The notes: a model not told the origin generated them from the sequence alone. Shown: positions 32,520-46,895, counted from the stretch's first letter. The stretch: DNA of 64,000 nucleotides from Alviniconcha marisindica (GCA_018857735.1 JABMCL010003715.1:1013501-1077500); one strand, 5' to 3'. Translations and numbers: made by a program.

Positions 32520-33185
32520 CTGAACGTGATAGGCAGTGTTGTTTAGTCGAGCTCATCTGAGTGCAGTGGGAAATTCAACTCCTCAACAGACTGCACATGC
32601 AATGCACTAGGTGCAAAAACACTCATGAGCAAATCTCCTCCGACCAACCAACCCACCCACCACAGGGAGATGTGAGGTGAAAGTATTCTAGTGACTGTTG
32701 TTTAGACAAACTCATAATTATGAGTGCAGAGGCAAATTCAACTCCTGACCCAAACTGCACATGTTATGTGATAGGCAATGCTGTTCAGTCAAGCTCATCC
32801 GAGAGTAGCGGCAAATTCAACTTGTCGACCAGCTCGCACACGTAATACCCTAGGTAGGATTGTTTTGACAAGCCCATCTGAATGCAGCAGTAAATTCAAC
32901 TCCTCAACCAAACTGTCAACTCCTCAACCAAACTGCACACGTAATGTACAAGGCAGTGGTGTCCTGACAAGCTGATCTGAGTGCAGTGGCAAATTCAACT
33001 CCTCAACCAAACTGCACACGTAATGTGCACTATGAAGTGTTGCTGAGACAAACTCATCTGAGTGCAGTGGCAAATTCAACTCCTTAACCAAGCTGCACAT
33101 GTAATGCCCTAGGCAGTATTGTTCTGTCAAGCTCATCTGAGTGCAGCTGTAAATTCAACTCCTCAACCGAACTGCACACGCATGC
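32520..33185 (+). repeat. Degenerate minisatellite of 75-100 bp units
   Basis: About eight units with AAGCTCATCTGAGTGCAGTG, GCAAATTCAACTCCTCAACC and AACTGCACACGTAATG. Confidence 0.88.
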
Positions 33186-33189
33186 ACAA

Positions 33190-34080
33190 CACAACCAACA
33201 CAACTGCCCAGACATCCATTTCGAGAGATATCCAACCACAGTTCAGACAATCATGATCCAAAATTCCCTTCCACAGAGTCGGAATTTAACAACACCCAAA
33301 AGCTGTACAGCCCATCACAACAGTCAGATACCAGCCCTATGCAACAACATATTACGTAGTATCGCTTATCAAATCAACTTGTGCAACAATAACGATGATT
33401 TAAAAAGGGTTTTTTAAATGACGATGATAACAATGATGATGATGGGGATAATAATAATATTAATATTCATACATAAAGAAAAGAAAAGAAAATCTTCAGC
33501 AAAACAGTTCTGTATTTCAGATTTTGTTACAGTAGGATGATAGTAGGGAGTTTCTGTGGGGTGGGTGATGGCGGCCAGCCATGGATGCGTAATTCCTAAT
33601 GAGATCAGATCACCAGATCAAATGGCTTCAATCACAAAGCAAACTCTAAATGCGACAAAAACCCTTTTCACAGGCAATACAGACTGCTGACGATAGTATA
33701 CAATATAATCAAGAAAATCAAATATTTTTTCAATAAATTAAATCTAATTAAAAATTTTATTTAAAAAAATACCATGAAACACGCACTGAAAAATAAAACA
33801 ACCAGTAAAATCTAATCACAAAAAACAAAAACAATAAATTCTGAATGTCTTGAATCAGGCATGTAAAAAGCCCTGATACAAGAGCAGCATACATCCTGCC
33901 GAAGCTATCATCCCACAGCTTACAATCAAGTGTTGTGAGGTTTATGAAACCTCAGTCCACTGATTAACTAAATCAATACCTGGTACGATCACTGACTGAT
34001 TAAACAAGTGCTGAATCAACACACAAAGCAAGCTGCAGGAGTACTCACAACCAAACTCTCAACACGAATGGGGCAGGGGT
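33190..34080. other. Gene-poor sequence
   Basis: AT-rich, with small ATG/ATA repeats near 33420-33470. Nothing else recognised. Confidence 0.45.
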
Positions 34081-34084
34081 AACT

Positions 34085-34270
34085 TGTGGGGCAGGATGGC
34101 TCAGCCGCCAGAGCCTCCGACCGAAAGCCAGGTGCAATACTGAAGCAGGTTCGAATCCCCAATATTTCGCAAGGGATTTTTTTCACCCAGAGTCAGCTTT
34201 CAATGCAGACTCTCTTATGGTGTCCGCACTGCCCCAGCCCCATGTGCTGTCACGTGCATCAACATCTGTG
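34085..34270 (+). mobile_element. tRNA-like SINE head
   Basis: GGCAGGATGGCTCAGCCGCC (A box-like) and GCAGGTTCGAATCCCC (B box) about 50 nt apart. The acceptor stem is not intact, so a SINE is more likely than a tRNA gene. Confidence 0.65.
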
Positions 34271-34689
34271 CGAAGGTTAAAAAAATCACAAACACTGGAA
34301 GCCATATCACTGTTTGGACACACAAAAATACTTCATGCTGGTAGGAATTGTTAGCACTGTTCTTACAGCTGCTGTGGCCTTAGCCAGGTAAAATCATCTC
34401 AATTTCCTCGGAGGAAATTAATGAAGTTTTTTTTTTTAAAGAATCAAAAACAATAAGGTGCTTAAAAAACAAACCACCCCAAAAACATCTCTTCACGTTA
34501 GATAAGATGAAGCAATTAATACCAGTGACAAAACTTTTGTGCATAGCTAATCAAATAATGCTGAATTTTAAGCAAGCCAATTTTAAAGTGCCACTGAATT
34601 TTCTGGCGCACGTTCTACCAAAAACAACAACAACTAATAAACAACAAACAAGAATTTAAAAAAAATAACATGTGCATGCATTCACATCA

Positions 34690-34703
34690 CACACACACAC
34701 ACA

Positions 34704-34738
<35 letters not shown>
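34690..34738 (+). repeat. CA microsatellite
   Basis: CA tract with one TA break. Confidence 0.9.
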
Positions 34739-34739
<1 letters not shown>

Positions 34740-34741
<2 letters not shown>

Positions 34742-36985
34742 CAGATCAAATAAAAAAAGAAAGAATGTTATGTATCAGTTTGCATAATGCTGAATGAATG
34801 ATCATAATAACTGATGTGATACATTGCAATCACCTACTGTGAAATGTGACGTTGGCACTGCTGAATCATACATAAAGCACATTCAAGGAATCAAGTACTT
34901 TGGTTACACCATCAGAAAAACAAAACAAAAAAAAACCCCAAAAGCATGACCTGTTACAAAGATGAAAGCATGACAATTTATGAAGCAAAATGCATTACAA
35001 TCAAAATCCAACTGAGTAAGTGAACATACGCACTTTCAAATTTGTTTTGCTGTTGACAGTTCCATTTCAAAATTACAACACATGATCTAATGTAACATAT
35101 GCTTAAGCAACAGCGTCAATATATAAACACTAACAAATCCAAACCTTCAACTCTTTTGCGATGTTTTGTTTTTCTTCTCATGAACTTGGATACAAATCTC
35201 AGATTTAAAAAGAAAAAGAAAAAAAAGAGTCTAGAAACACCCAATCTCAAAATATTTCACTTTGTCCATAATACGATTTACATGAAAATGCACTGACAAA
35301 TGATAGGATCCATTTTTGTGAATTCAATTAGCCAACAGGGCCTGATCAAAATGTGCATGCCTTGCGTTTGATTTGATTTACTCCATGCATATTTTATTAA
35401 GGTGGGAGGACACTGAGCAAATGTTCAAATCATCTTGTCAAGCTCCACATAACACAGAAGAATAAGCTGCTCCATTCTTCTCATCATCTTCATGTAAAAT
35501 AAATGTCTCTTTGTCCATTTCTTGCTTGTGAGGGCCAGATTTTATTGTTCTTTAATTATCTAATAATATTATAAACAAATAATGTTGCACATTGTTTTAT
35601 CTCACCTTAATCTCTCTCTCTCTCTCTCTCTAAAAAAAAAAATATATATAAAAAGAAACAAAAAAGAAACTGGGTTTAGTATTCCCTATGTTCACTTCTC
35701 CATCCTTTCTATGTCTCTGTTTTATATCTGGTTTAATTTTACACGGCAGTCACCCTATTTCATTCCAAAAAAACAACGTCTCTGAGGTTCACAAGTGCAA
35801 TGCACAACAGTCTGCCTCTATTTCACTTTTTTTCATTCTTTCTATTTTTGCGATTACCATATTCCATTCGCCAAAATGCATCTACGGTTCACAAGTGTAT
35901 CTGTATAATTCAGACTGCTTGCTGTACATCTTTTCCTAACAGAGGATGAGGCTGCAGATGCTTTGGTTCATTCAAACCATGATCATTATGGGAGCAGTTT
36001 TCTGTGGCAGTCCAACATGATAAAGTAGTTCGTACAAGTGTGGAGATACCACCTCAAGCACAGAGCAACCTGACTATAAAGCACACCATTACAGTGCAGC
36101 TGCCCTGTGTGTGGAGTTAATAATTAGGTTTCTTGCTACAGTAAATAAGTTGGTGTTTTACACCCAGTCAACCATTATGGTTATATCAGGGTGATCCTTG
36201 CTAGAGTCACAACACAGTTGATGATATGCTTGTAAAACAGCTGGACAATATAAGCCTTTCTCTCGTATGAACATGTTAAATTCTCACCATTGTGGTGATC
36301 TTGCCAGTCAAGTCCCTACACAGCATTATGTTGAGGTGAAGCAGTACTCCTTCATCTGCTTTAAACTTATGTTACAGCAATAACTTCTGGACTGCTCTTG
36401 GAGCCATTGCTTCCAGCTTACACTAGTTACGCATTTTGGACACTGAAACAGCATAACCAAAAGCAGTGAAGTAGCCTACATTTCATTTTTCACTGTTTAA
36501 CTGTTGTTTGTTTAAGTGTCGTTTTGTGTCTTGAAAAAGTGGCTTACCCTAAAAATTTGCACTTTGTGTTTGGTCATACTAAAATAATAAGCATTCTTTT
36601 TAACTTTTTTATGTGTTTGATTCCAGTGAAGTATTGTTATAGTGCATCTCTTGACCATTTGTCAGCAGCTTTTGAAGTACTGTGTTTTGATCTCAATTCC
36701 ACAAGATGAACAAGCTGAAATTAGTTTTTAGCATTTTAAACCATGCATTCTCTTTGGTATAATCATATTATCTGTGACTGCTTTGTCCATTATTTGTGCT
36801 AAACAATGGCTTCAGCAAATATAAAAGATCATATAAAAATAAAAAATAAAATTGTCACACAGGACTTTTTGGTAGTATGGTGTTCTGTAACACACACACA
36901 CACTCACAAACACACACATGCATACACGCATGCAAGCATGCACGCATACTATTCTATCTAATCTGATGTAATGCCAAATTCTTAT
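34740..36985. other. Gene-poor sequence
   Basis: Unique AT-rich sequence with a short CT tract near 35612 and one dispersed element fragment at 36150-36203. No gene seen; part may be the 3' UTR of the - strand gene. Confidence 0.45.
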
Positions 36986-37002
36986 CATGGATGGTACTGA
37001 CA

Positions 37003-37004
<2 letters not shown>

Positions 37005-37061
<57 letters not shown>

Positions 37062-37076
37062 TCTCTCCCTCTCTCT
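37005..37076 (+). repeat. CT microsatellite
   Basis: About 35 CT units with a few CCT breaks. Confidence 0.92.
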
Positions 37077-37395
37077 CAAACATACACTCTCTGTACTAAC
37101 AACATACTCTCTCTCTGGATTTACTCTGCATGCAGCCTTCCAAACCTAAATATGATGTTCCCACAATCAGTTACTTAAAATTGCTTTTTTCTTTTTCTTT
37201 CTTTTTTACACTTCAATCTTCTGATGAAAATGACATGTGTACTGAGAAAAAAACAAAAAACAAAAAAACTAAAACAAACAAAAAACCCAACAACCTTTAA
37301 GCATGGCATCACTGAATGAACATGAAAAACGTGCACATGCTGATTCACTCATGGCCCAGCCCAGCACACCCGGATGCTCCTGGAGATCCGTCTCC

Positions 37396-37628
37396 TCACT
37401 GGATGTTATCCAGGCTGATTCGCTTCTTCATGATGTTCCCATAGCTGTCTTCAGCCAGAACCACCACCACCGTGCAGTTTTCGGGGATGTGCTTCATGCG
37501 AGATCGCTTGAGCGTGAATTGCGTGGGCGGAGATTCGCTAAGAAACTCCCAGTGGTGGAAGACCATTCCGTCCGGAGTCGTTACGGAGCTCAATGATACG
37601 AAGGCCACAGTTGGACTTGATGTTCAGA
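37396..37628 (-). CDS. Metallopeptidase exon E (last exon, apparent +1 frameshift)
   Basis: Acceptor CTCCTATCCTGCAG. In phase with exon D it reads [19 protein letters not shown], then leaves the conserved frame and stops at 37538. A second frame reads [20 protein letters not shown] and on to [13 protein letters not shown] with a stop at 37396. The two conserved halves meet near 37570, consistent with one extra base there. A weaker acceptor 13 nt downstream (after ATCAAG) would enter the second frame directly but would lose the IIEL block. Confidence 0.75.
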
Positions 37629-40600
37629 CTGCAGGATAGGAGAACGTTTAAAGATCAAACTGAGTGGTTAGTGGAATAGAATGGAAAAAGTGTGAGTGCC
37701 TGGGTGTTTACATGGGTCTCTTTTTGTCCTTCAATCAGTGTGTGTGTACATTTTTATGGACATGTGTGTGTGTGTGTGCAATGTGAAGCGTACATTTTTA
37801 TGGACATGTGTGCATGCAATGTGAGGTATACATTTTTATGGACATGTGTGCATGCAATGTGAGGTACATATTTTTATGGACGTTTGCGCATGCAATGTGA
37901 TGTACATATTTTTATGGACGTGTGCATGCAATGTGAGGTGTAGATTTTTATGGACATGTGTGCATGCAATGTGAGGTGTAGATTTTTATGTACATGCATG
38001 TGTGCAACATGAGGTGTAGATTTTTATGGGTGTGTGCATGCAATGTGAGGTGCAGATTTGTATGGACATGTGTGCATGCAATGTGAGGTGTATATTTTTA
38101 TGGACATGTACGTATGCAACATGAGGTGTAGATTTTTAAGTACATGTACATATGCAACATCAGGTGTAGATTTTTATGGACATGTGTGCAGGCAATGTGA
38201 GGTGTAGATTTTTATGTACATGTACATCTACTGCAATGTGAGGTGTAGATTTTTATGTACATGTATGTGTGCAACATGAGGTGTAGATTTTTATGGGTGT
38301 GTGCATGCAATGTGAGGTGCAGATTTGTATGGACATGTGTGCATGCAATGTGAGGTGTATATTTTTATGGACATGTACGTATGCAACATGAGGTGTAGAT
38401 TTTTAAGGACATGTACATATGCAACATCAGGTGTAGATTTTTATAGACGTGTGCATGCAATGTGAGGTGTAGATTTTTATGTACACGTACGTATGCAACA
38501 TGAGGTGTAGATTTTTATGTACGTGTGCAAGCAATGTGAGGTGTAGATTTTTATGGACATATATATGTAAATGCAATGTGAGGTGTAGATGGGCAAGTTT
38601 GATGCTGTCTCATCCACCAACCAATCTGACCCTAAGAGGTCACTTGATTCAAGACATTTAAAGACTCCTTTCCCCATGCAGTCACTGAAACATGTATTTG
38701 TTGTGTGCAATTCCATCAGCTTTGACAGTGTCTGAATTCTCATTGCTCTAGATACATTTGTAGAGGCAAAATCAAAACAGATACTTTAGTATACTGTAAT
38801 ATATCTGTGAACTCACCCCTCCAAGGTTGGGTTCTTGCGTGGGTCATTGGGATCTGGTGCATTAAACCATCTGGGAAACAGACACAGAAATGAACAATAT
38901 GAACAATGCTAGATATTACATTTCTTGGAAGGCTCGGGGTGCGTGGCTGGAGGTGGGGGTGGGTGGGGGTGGGGGCCTGGAAGAGGACCTGCTGGTTATA
39001 CTCAATCATCTATTTTTAACTGTTTCCAGCCCCAGATAGTAATAATAACCTGAATTCTACACTGAGTCAGCAACATCACAGCGTGCACAGTGATTTACAC
39101 TTTTACACTTTGCATATATTTCAGCATAGAACTGCCACAGGCTATAATTCTACACATAACACCTACTCTGAAAACTACCCAAGCTACACAGTAAATGCAA
39201 TGTAGCCTAAGCTACGTAGTAAATGCAATGTAGTTGCTTTCTCGCCCCCAGGGGCAAAAAGCTGAATAAAACCGTGAAACCTAATCTGTTACCTTCTTTG
39301 GAAACAGTAACCCCAGCTTCTATGCAAAAGGCAATGTAAAACTGAAGATTCATACTCATCACATTATTAGAGCAGCAGTCCTCATTCAGAGGCACAGCAT
39401 AATGAAAATCTGTCAGAAACAGACCGTGACCAGTGAGCTAAAACGGCTGAGCCTACTATGGAGGCACTGTAGAACACCTGAGAAGCACATCCAATGAACT
39501 CATTTCAGGCAGCTGTGCCTACCTGTGAAAGGTTGTAGGCTGACAGAAAATGTGATCAGTGAGTTCATTTCTGACAGCTGCGCCTACCTGTGAAAGGTTG
39601 TAGGCTGACAGAAAATGTGATCAGTGAGTTCATTTCTGACAGCTGCGCCTACCTGTGAAAGGTTGTAGGCTGACAGAAAATGTGACCAGTGAGTTCATTT
39701 CTGACAGCTGCGCCTACCTGTGAAAGGTTGTAGGCTGACAGAAAATGTGACCAGTGAGTTCATTTCTGACAGCTGCGCCTACCTGTGAAAGGTTGTAGGC
39801 TGACAGAAAATGTGATCAGTGAGTTCATTTCTGACAGCTGCGCCTACCTGTGAAAGGTTGTAGGCTGACAGAAAATGTGACCAGTGAGTTCATTTCTGAC
39901 AGCTGTGCCTACCCGTGAAAGGGAAGTTGGCCTGACAAGAGGAGGTGACCAGTGAGTTCATTTCTGACAGCTGTGCCTACCTGTGAAAGGGAAGTTGGCC
40001 TGACAAGAGGAGGTGACCAGTGAGTGAGCTCATTTCAAACAGCTGTGCCTCCATATGAAGGCTGACAGAGGACTGTGACTGGGTGACTGGTGAGCTCATT
40101 TCAGACAGCTGTGCCTACCTGTGAAAGGGTTGTAGGCTGACAGAAACTGTGAGACGGATGTGCCTATAATTATGTGAAGGCTGACTGAGGACTGACAAGT
40201 GAGCTCATTCAGACACCTGTGTCTACCTGTGAAAGGGACCAGTGAGCTCATTTTGGACAGCTGTGCCTACCTGTGAAAAGTTGCAGGCTGACAGAGGATT
40301 GTGACCAGTAAGCTCATTTCAGACAGCTGCCTCTACCTGTGAAAAAGAGGTAGGCTGACAGAGGACTGTGACGAGTGAGCTATTTCAGACAGCTGCACCT
40401 ACCTGTGGAAGCGCAGTACCACGGCAGAGGACTGTGACGAGTGAGCTATTTCAGACAGCTGCACCTACCTGTGGAAGCGCAGTAGGACGGCAGAGGATCG
40501 TGACCAGTGAGCTCCGGCGTCACAGAAGTGGACATTGGGCAGGATCTGGGCAGGGGTAATGTCTTCCGGCGAGTTGGGCAAGGTGGAGGGGGTGGAGTCA

Positions 40601-43600
40601 CTGGGTGACAGGCTGGAGGTGGAGCTGTGGGTGGAGATGGAACTGGGACGTCGCTCTGAGCAAAGTGAGGCGGAACAAAGTTACTGCATGCTTCTTAACA
40701 CAGGTTCAAGTGGTTGCAGGTTGATTCAGGGAGTGATCATTTTGTCACCCTCTCTTTACTTTCAAGGTGGTGGTTTCAGCATCTAGTCCTTTTGGATGAG
40801 GTAAAAATGATGGTCTTGTGTGCTACGTGTTTATTTACAGTACAGAAAGGCAAATTCCTGTAGAAATTCCAACCTACTTCAGAAACAAACTATAAATAAA
40901 CTATAAAACAATAAATCAGTTATAGTCTGAGTGTTGTAGTTAGCTTTTCCTTGGAAAAGCATTGTAAACTTCCAACAGGATAATATATTAACTAACTGGA
41001 ACAACATAATAAACAAGGTACAAATACACCAACAACAACAACAAAAACACACATCCATACACACACAAAAACTAATAACTATCACTATCTTCGGGTGTAC
41101 TATATGTGCAGTAACTCTTAAAAGTCCATTGTTCAGCATGAAATAGTTTTGCAACAACATGGTCAGACCTCAACACCCATCTCCTGTTTACACCGTGCAG
41201 GATATATATTCAAGAGCACTATGACACGTTCAATCTGTGGACACTGTCTTGTGACTTTGTCCCTCACAATTAATAAAACATTAAAGTAGCCCCCATCACT
41301 GCCCATCTTAATGCAGGAATCATTCTGGTGGTGACAGTGTATCAACAGGTATATAATCTCCCTCTTCCCCCACCTCCATCCCCCCTTCTCCCCATCCCTA
41401 TTAAGCCTTATGGTTTTTGTGGACGTTAAGCACCATGTTTACTTACTTTACTTACTTACTGTGCGAAAGTCGTCCTGGGCTCCCAGCCCTAATAAGCCTA
41501 CGGTCTCTGTGCAACACTCAACCAAAAATCCAGTCAAGTTATGGCAGTGTCCACGGTGTCGCTGTGACTGACCTTTCCAGTGGCATGACTCTTCTCCCCG
41601 TCCCTAATAAGCCTTATGATTTCTGTGGACGTTAAGCACCATGTGTAATTACTTTGACAGGTTCTGCCTACGCAATCCAGCCTGTACTGATTGATACTCA
41701 CTACCGACAGCGTCATAACGTATGTCATGCTGCCCCCCTCTTTCTCAACACTTACCTTTGGCGATGCTGCCGACTAGAGTGCCATCAGAGCTAACGGTCA
41801 GCTCCGTAACAACCTCTCCCTGAGAGTCTTGGGATATAGTCCGATGGGTCTCGCTGCCATCGTAGTTCTTGATAGAGAAGGTGAGGGATGGAGACTTGAC
41901 GGGCCTGAAGGCATTCTCCACCTTGACGACCAGCGGAGGCGGGGCGATGTACACCTGCTCTGTGCTGTTGGAGCGTGACGCTGACCCATCACTGAATACC
42001 TGAACACAAGCAGCCTTTCTTTCATTAGCATAAAAATTAATGTCGTTTCTTTAAAAAACAACAACTCACTGACATGTGAGAGAGAACTCAGAACTCAGAA
42101 GATTTATTGTTTACAAATGCTTAAGACTTCTAACAATACAGCAGGAACACATTCCTTGTAAGTGACGTACAAAGTATGAAATTTTACCCAAAATATGAAC
42201 GTTAAGTCCGACACATAGTAAGTTACAACATTCACTACAAGGGACACAACACTAGAATATACTAGGCAAACCTAAACGCAAGTGCGTGGGAAAACATACA
42301 TCCGAACTTAGTTAAGAGCATGAATACACTTCTCTTTCTCTAACCTACCCCCCCCCCCCCTCCCTCCCCCTCCCTCAACGATCCTCTTTGTAACATGTAG
42401 TCACACACGGCCCCATGCCCCGTTGGACGTTTGACCCCACGGGAATCCTCGGACTATAACCAGTCTGTTTCAGTAGCACGTAAATATCACGTTTTTTACA
42501 GGCTTGAAATACAAAAAATGGAATTGTTTTGACTTGAGTTTTTCTCGTGACACTGCATCACAAGCGTAAAAGAATGTTCAGTTTTCAAATACCGGTGGAT
42601 GGATTCCTGACGAAGTTCATTGTATAACCGACAGAAGCAAATAAAATGCATTTCATCTTCAATTTCAGTTTGACAAACATTACACAATATGTTGGAGGCA
42701 TTTTCGTGGGCATAGCGAAAGCGATTTGCATTTAGAAGAAGCACGCCCATCCTTAATTTTATGAGGACATCTCTAAAGCATTTTATTCGACAAAAGTCAA
42801 GATAAGTTCTCTGTAAGTAAGTTGGATTTAAATGATGCATACAGACAAAATCTCTCACAGCTGTTAATAGCGGTAGTCCACTCTTGGTTAAAATCATCAC
42901 AGAAAAAGGGATATTCTACCATAGACCATATATATACCTTATCAGCTACCATAGAGAAGTATTTAAGCAGGAAAGGAGGGAAACTGAACGTAGCATTCAT
43001 TGACCTGAACAAAGCTTTTGATTCTGTAGACCGTGCATCCCTGTTCCTAACACGTAAAAGCCGGATTGTCTGGCCCGTTTTTGAATGCTATCGTTTCCTG
43101 TGTACGTGTACATAACAAGGTGACTGAATTTTTTGACTGTCCTTTTGGTGTCAAACAGGGGTGTATTCTGAGTCCTGCTCTCTTTTCCTTGTTTGTAAAT
43201 GAAATTGCGATTGGCATGGAGGCAGTCGGGAAACATGGTATTCAACTCCAACCTGGCTTAGTTGAACTATTTTTACTGCCGTTTGCGGATGATTTAGCGC
43301 TTTTGTCAAGTACTGCCATGGAGTTACAAAATCAACTGAACCATTTGAATTCAATGTGTACGGAACACTCCTTGTCCATCAATACTGAAAAGTCGAAAGT
43401 CATGGTATTCAGAAAAGGGGGGGGGGGGGGGGGGGGGGTCTCGGCAAAAATGAAAAGTGGTTTCTAGAGGTGAATGAAGTAATAGTTGTTAATAGTTATA
43501 CCTACCTCGGATATACGTTTACAACTAAACTTAGTGTCTGTCAGGGTGTTAGCCTCTTGGCAGCTAAAGGTAAAAAAGCAACATATGACTGTGTCCGAGT

Positions 43601-44045
43601 TTTGCGTAATTTTAGTGAAATGACAAGACAGACCTTTTTCAAAATGTTTGATGCGCAAATCCAACCAATCGTTCTGTATGGTTCAGAAGTATGGGGCCTT
43701 CAACGTGTTGATGTGGTTGAGAAAGTCCACACCCTTGGTTGTAAACGCTTTTTTAACGTCCCATTGAAGACTCCAAACAAATGTGTGTATGGGGATCTTG
43801 AAAGGTAAATTGTTTGTCAATTCGTGTATACGAGCTATTAAATACTGGTTTAAACTGTTACACATGAACGAGAACAGTTTGCCAAAACAAGCCTACCACA
43901 TGCAAATTAACATGGAATTGAATGGCAAATGTTGCTGGGCATCTAGACTGCGGGATGTGTTGTGTAAATTTGGCATTGGTTTTGTTTGGTTGCAAAAGAG
44001 TGTTGGGAATGAAAGGGCCTTTTTGGCAATTCTCAAGGAACGACA

Positions 44046-44104
<59 letters not shown>

Positions 44105-44282
44105 AACAATGAAAAGAAAGAAGGGGGAAAAAAGTAAAGAAAGAACGCAATAAGAATGAAGTAAATACGTATATGATTGGCAGCTAATGCCCATTTAACC
44201 ATGCTGGTTATATCAGGGTGATACATTTGAACTTCACCAAGGTGAAGTGTGTATGTGAGAGTGAATGAGAGAGAGAGAGTGA

Positions 44283-44364
<82 letters not shown>

Positions 44365-45227
44365 ATGTGTGACAGAAGAGAGGGGAAAGAAAAAGAAGGG
44401 GAAAGAGAGTTAGTTAGTCAGTTAGTTAGTTGGTGCTTTGAGCCCAGTCAAACCACAAAGGGCTAACAACTAACTCAGGGCTAACAACAAATTTAGGTTT
44501 ATCTCCTGAGGGAAAGAGAGAGAGAGAATGGGGAAAGAGAGAGAAAGGGGAAAGAGAGAGAAGGGGGAAGAGAGAGAGAAGGGGTAAGACAGAGAGAAGG
44601 GAGAACAGAGGGACGGGGAAAGAGAGAGAATGGGGACAGAGAGAGAAAGGGGGAGAGAGAGAGAACGGGGAAGAGAGGCAAGGGGAAAGAGAGAGAATGG
44701 AGAAAGAGAGAAAACGAGGAAGAGAGAGAGAGAGAGAGAGAGAAGGGGGAAAGAGAGGGAAGGGGGAAAAAGATAAGGGGGAAGAGAGGGAAGGGGAAAG
44801 AGAGAGAAAGGAGAAAGAGAGGGAAGGGGAAGAGAGAGAAGGGGGAAAGAGAGAGAAGGGGGAAGAGAGAGGGGGAAAAAGAATGGGAGACAGAGAGAGA
44901 AGGGGAAAAGAGAGGGAAGGGGAAAAGAGAGAGAGAGAAAGAACAGTGGAAAGACAGAAAGCGAAGGGGAAGGGGGTTATTAAACTCATTTAAAATCAAA
45001 CACAAAAATCAAGTTACAACATGCACAAATTGTGCAGAAACAGACAGCACTGACAAGGTCTGAGACAGATGGAGAGAAAATCGCCTGCATGGGCGCACTG
45101 CTCTTGCAGACTCCACAAGCTGGTCCTGCCAGGCACTCCTATGTAAATCCAAACATGTTCTTCTCAAAATCGATACATTCACTGCTGCCTGAACAATTTT
45201 GTTCATGAATACAGACAGACAGACTGA

Positions 45228-45311
<84 letters not shown>

Positions 45312-46740
45312 TTTTGTTTTGTAAATTTCTCTTTCTGGGTCTAATCAAGCAACCTGCATAATACATAATGCGGAGGGGTGGGGGTAGGGGTGGGAGTGTC
45401 CAACAATGAGACAGCACAGAAAAAAAACGCTGAATTTATATATCTTCCAAACCGCTGAAGCCTGGACTGATGGTACACAGTCTTAATTCTTCTGTGCTCA
45501 AGGCTTCAGCGTGAACACCGGATTGTAAGATGTGAGCGGCAGTGCCTGTGTTTATTGCAGAATCATTCTGGTGGCTGACAGTGTAGGGCTAAGACACACG
45601 CTGAATTTATATAACTTCCGAATTTGAAGCTAGGACTGATGGTACACAGTCTTCTTCTGTGTTCAAGGCTTTAGCATGAACACCCGATAGTAAGACGTGT
45701 GCCATGCCAGTGTTTATTGCAGAATCATTCTGGTGGCTGACAGCCTAGGACTAAGACACAGCCCCCCCCCCCCCCCCCCCCAACACAAACCTCGCCCCCC
45801 AGACTCAGTTTCTAAGCTACTACACACCGGTACATGGAATAAGAGAGAGAGAGTGTGTGTGTGTGAGTGTGTGTGTGCGTGCGTGCATGTGTGTGTGTGT
45901 AATTCTGTGGATGATGTCGCAGCAATCATGTTCATGCTAAGAAGAACAAGCAAAAACAATATTAAAAAATCGGATATTCTTCGGCTGACACTGAGGAATT
46001 TAATTTAATTCCTTCTTCCGCCGAAGGATAGCTTTGATGCAGCACCCATCAACTGTGCAAAACGTTTACATCTTGCCTAATCAATATCACAGAAAAGTGT
46101 TCAAACCAGTTAGTTGTTGTGCAGACTGCTCAGTAGAGTTCATTCCATCAAGTGTAAACTGAGAAATAACCTTTCAAGCAACCTTTTTGCGAACCCCCAG
46201 CGTAAAGCTGAAATTTCACACACTACACATAATAACGAACGCTTCAGAGCATTTGAAAAACTTTCCGGTTTCATGTTCAGTTACGGATTGTAAACAAACC
46301 GGTCTGCTATTTACAAACCACCCAGCTAAATAAACGAGATGATTTTTTCATATATATATATATATTTTTTTTTAAGCAAGTACAATTACAGCAGTACAGA
46401 AACTAATGCTAGTTAACATAAAGGAAGGTGTGTCAGTCTGTGTGTGGTTGGAAGGGGTGACTGAGAAGTGGGGTGGTAGGGAAGGAGGAGGGTGCAGACT
46501 GTGCTGTGCTTGGGGTGGGTGTGGGGGGGGGGGGGGGGGATCAGTCTCCTGTGTAGGGTCTGTTTTTTCTCCACTGTTCAGAGATGCATTGATTTGCTTT
46601 AGCTGCAGGCCTGCAAGTACATTGTCTGCCCAAGCACAAAGGGAACGCGCGCGCGTGTGCGTGCGTGCGTGTGTGTGTGCGTCAGTGCGTGCGTGTGTGT
46701 GTGCGTGCGTGCGGAGGGCGGACGGGTGCAGGTTCATGCA

Positions 46741-46800
<60 letters not shown>

Positions 46801-46836
46801 AGGGGTGTGCCGTGCGCATGCATGCATGCGTGCGGT

Positions 46837-46895
<59 letters not shown>

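Noticed and set aside
44697..44993. Arg/Glu-rich open frame
   Set aside because: Translation of the purine-only GA array.
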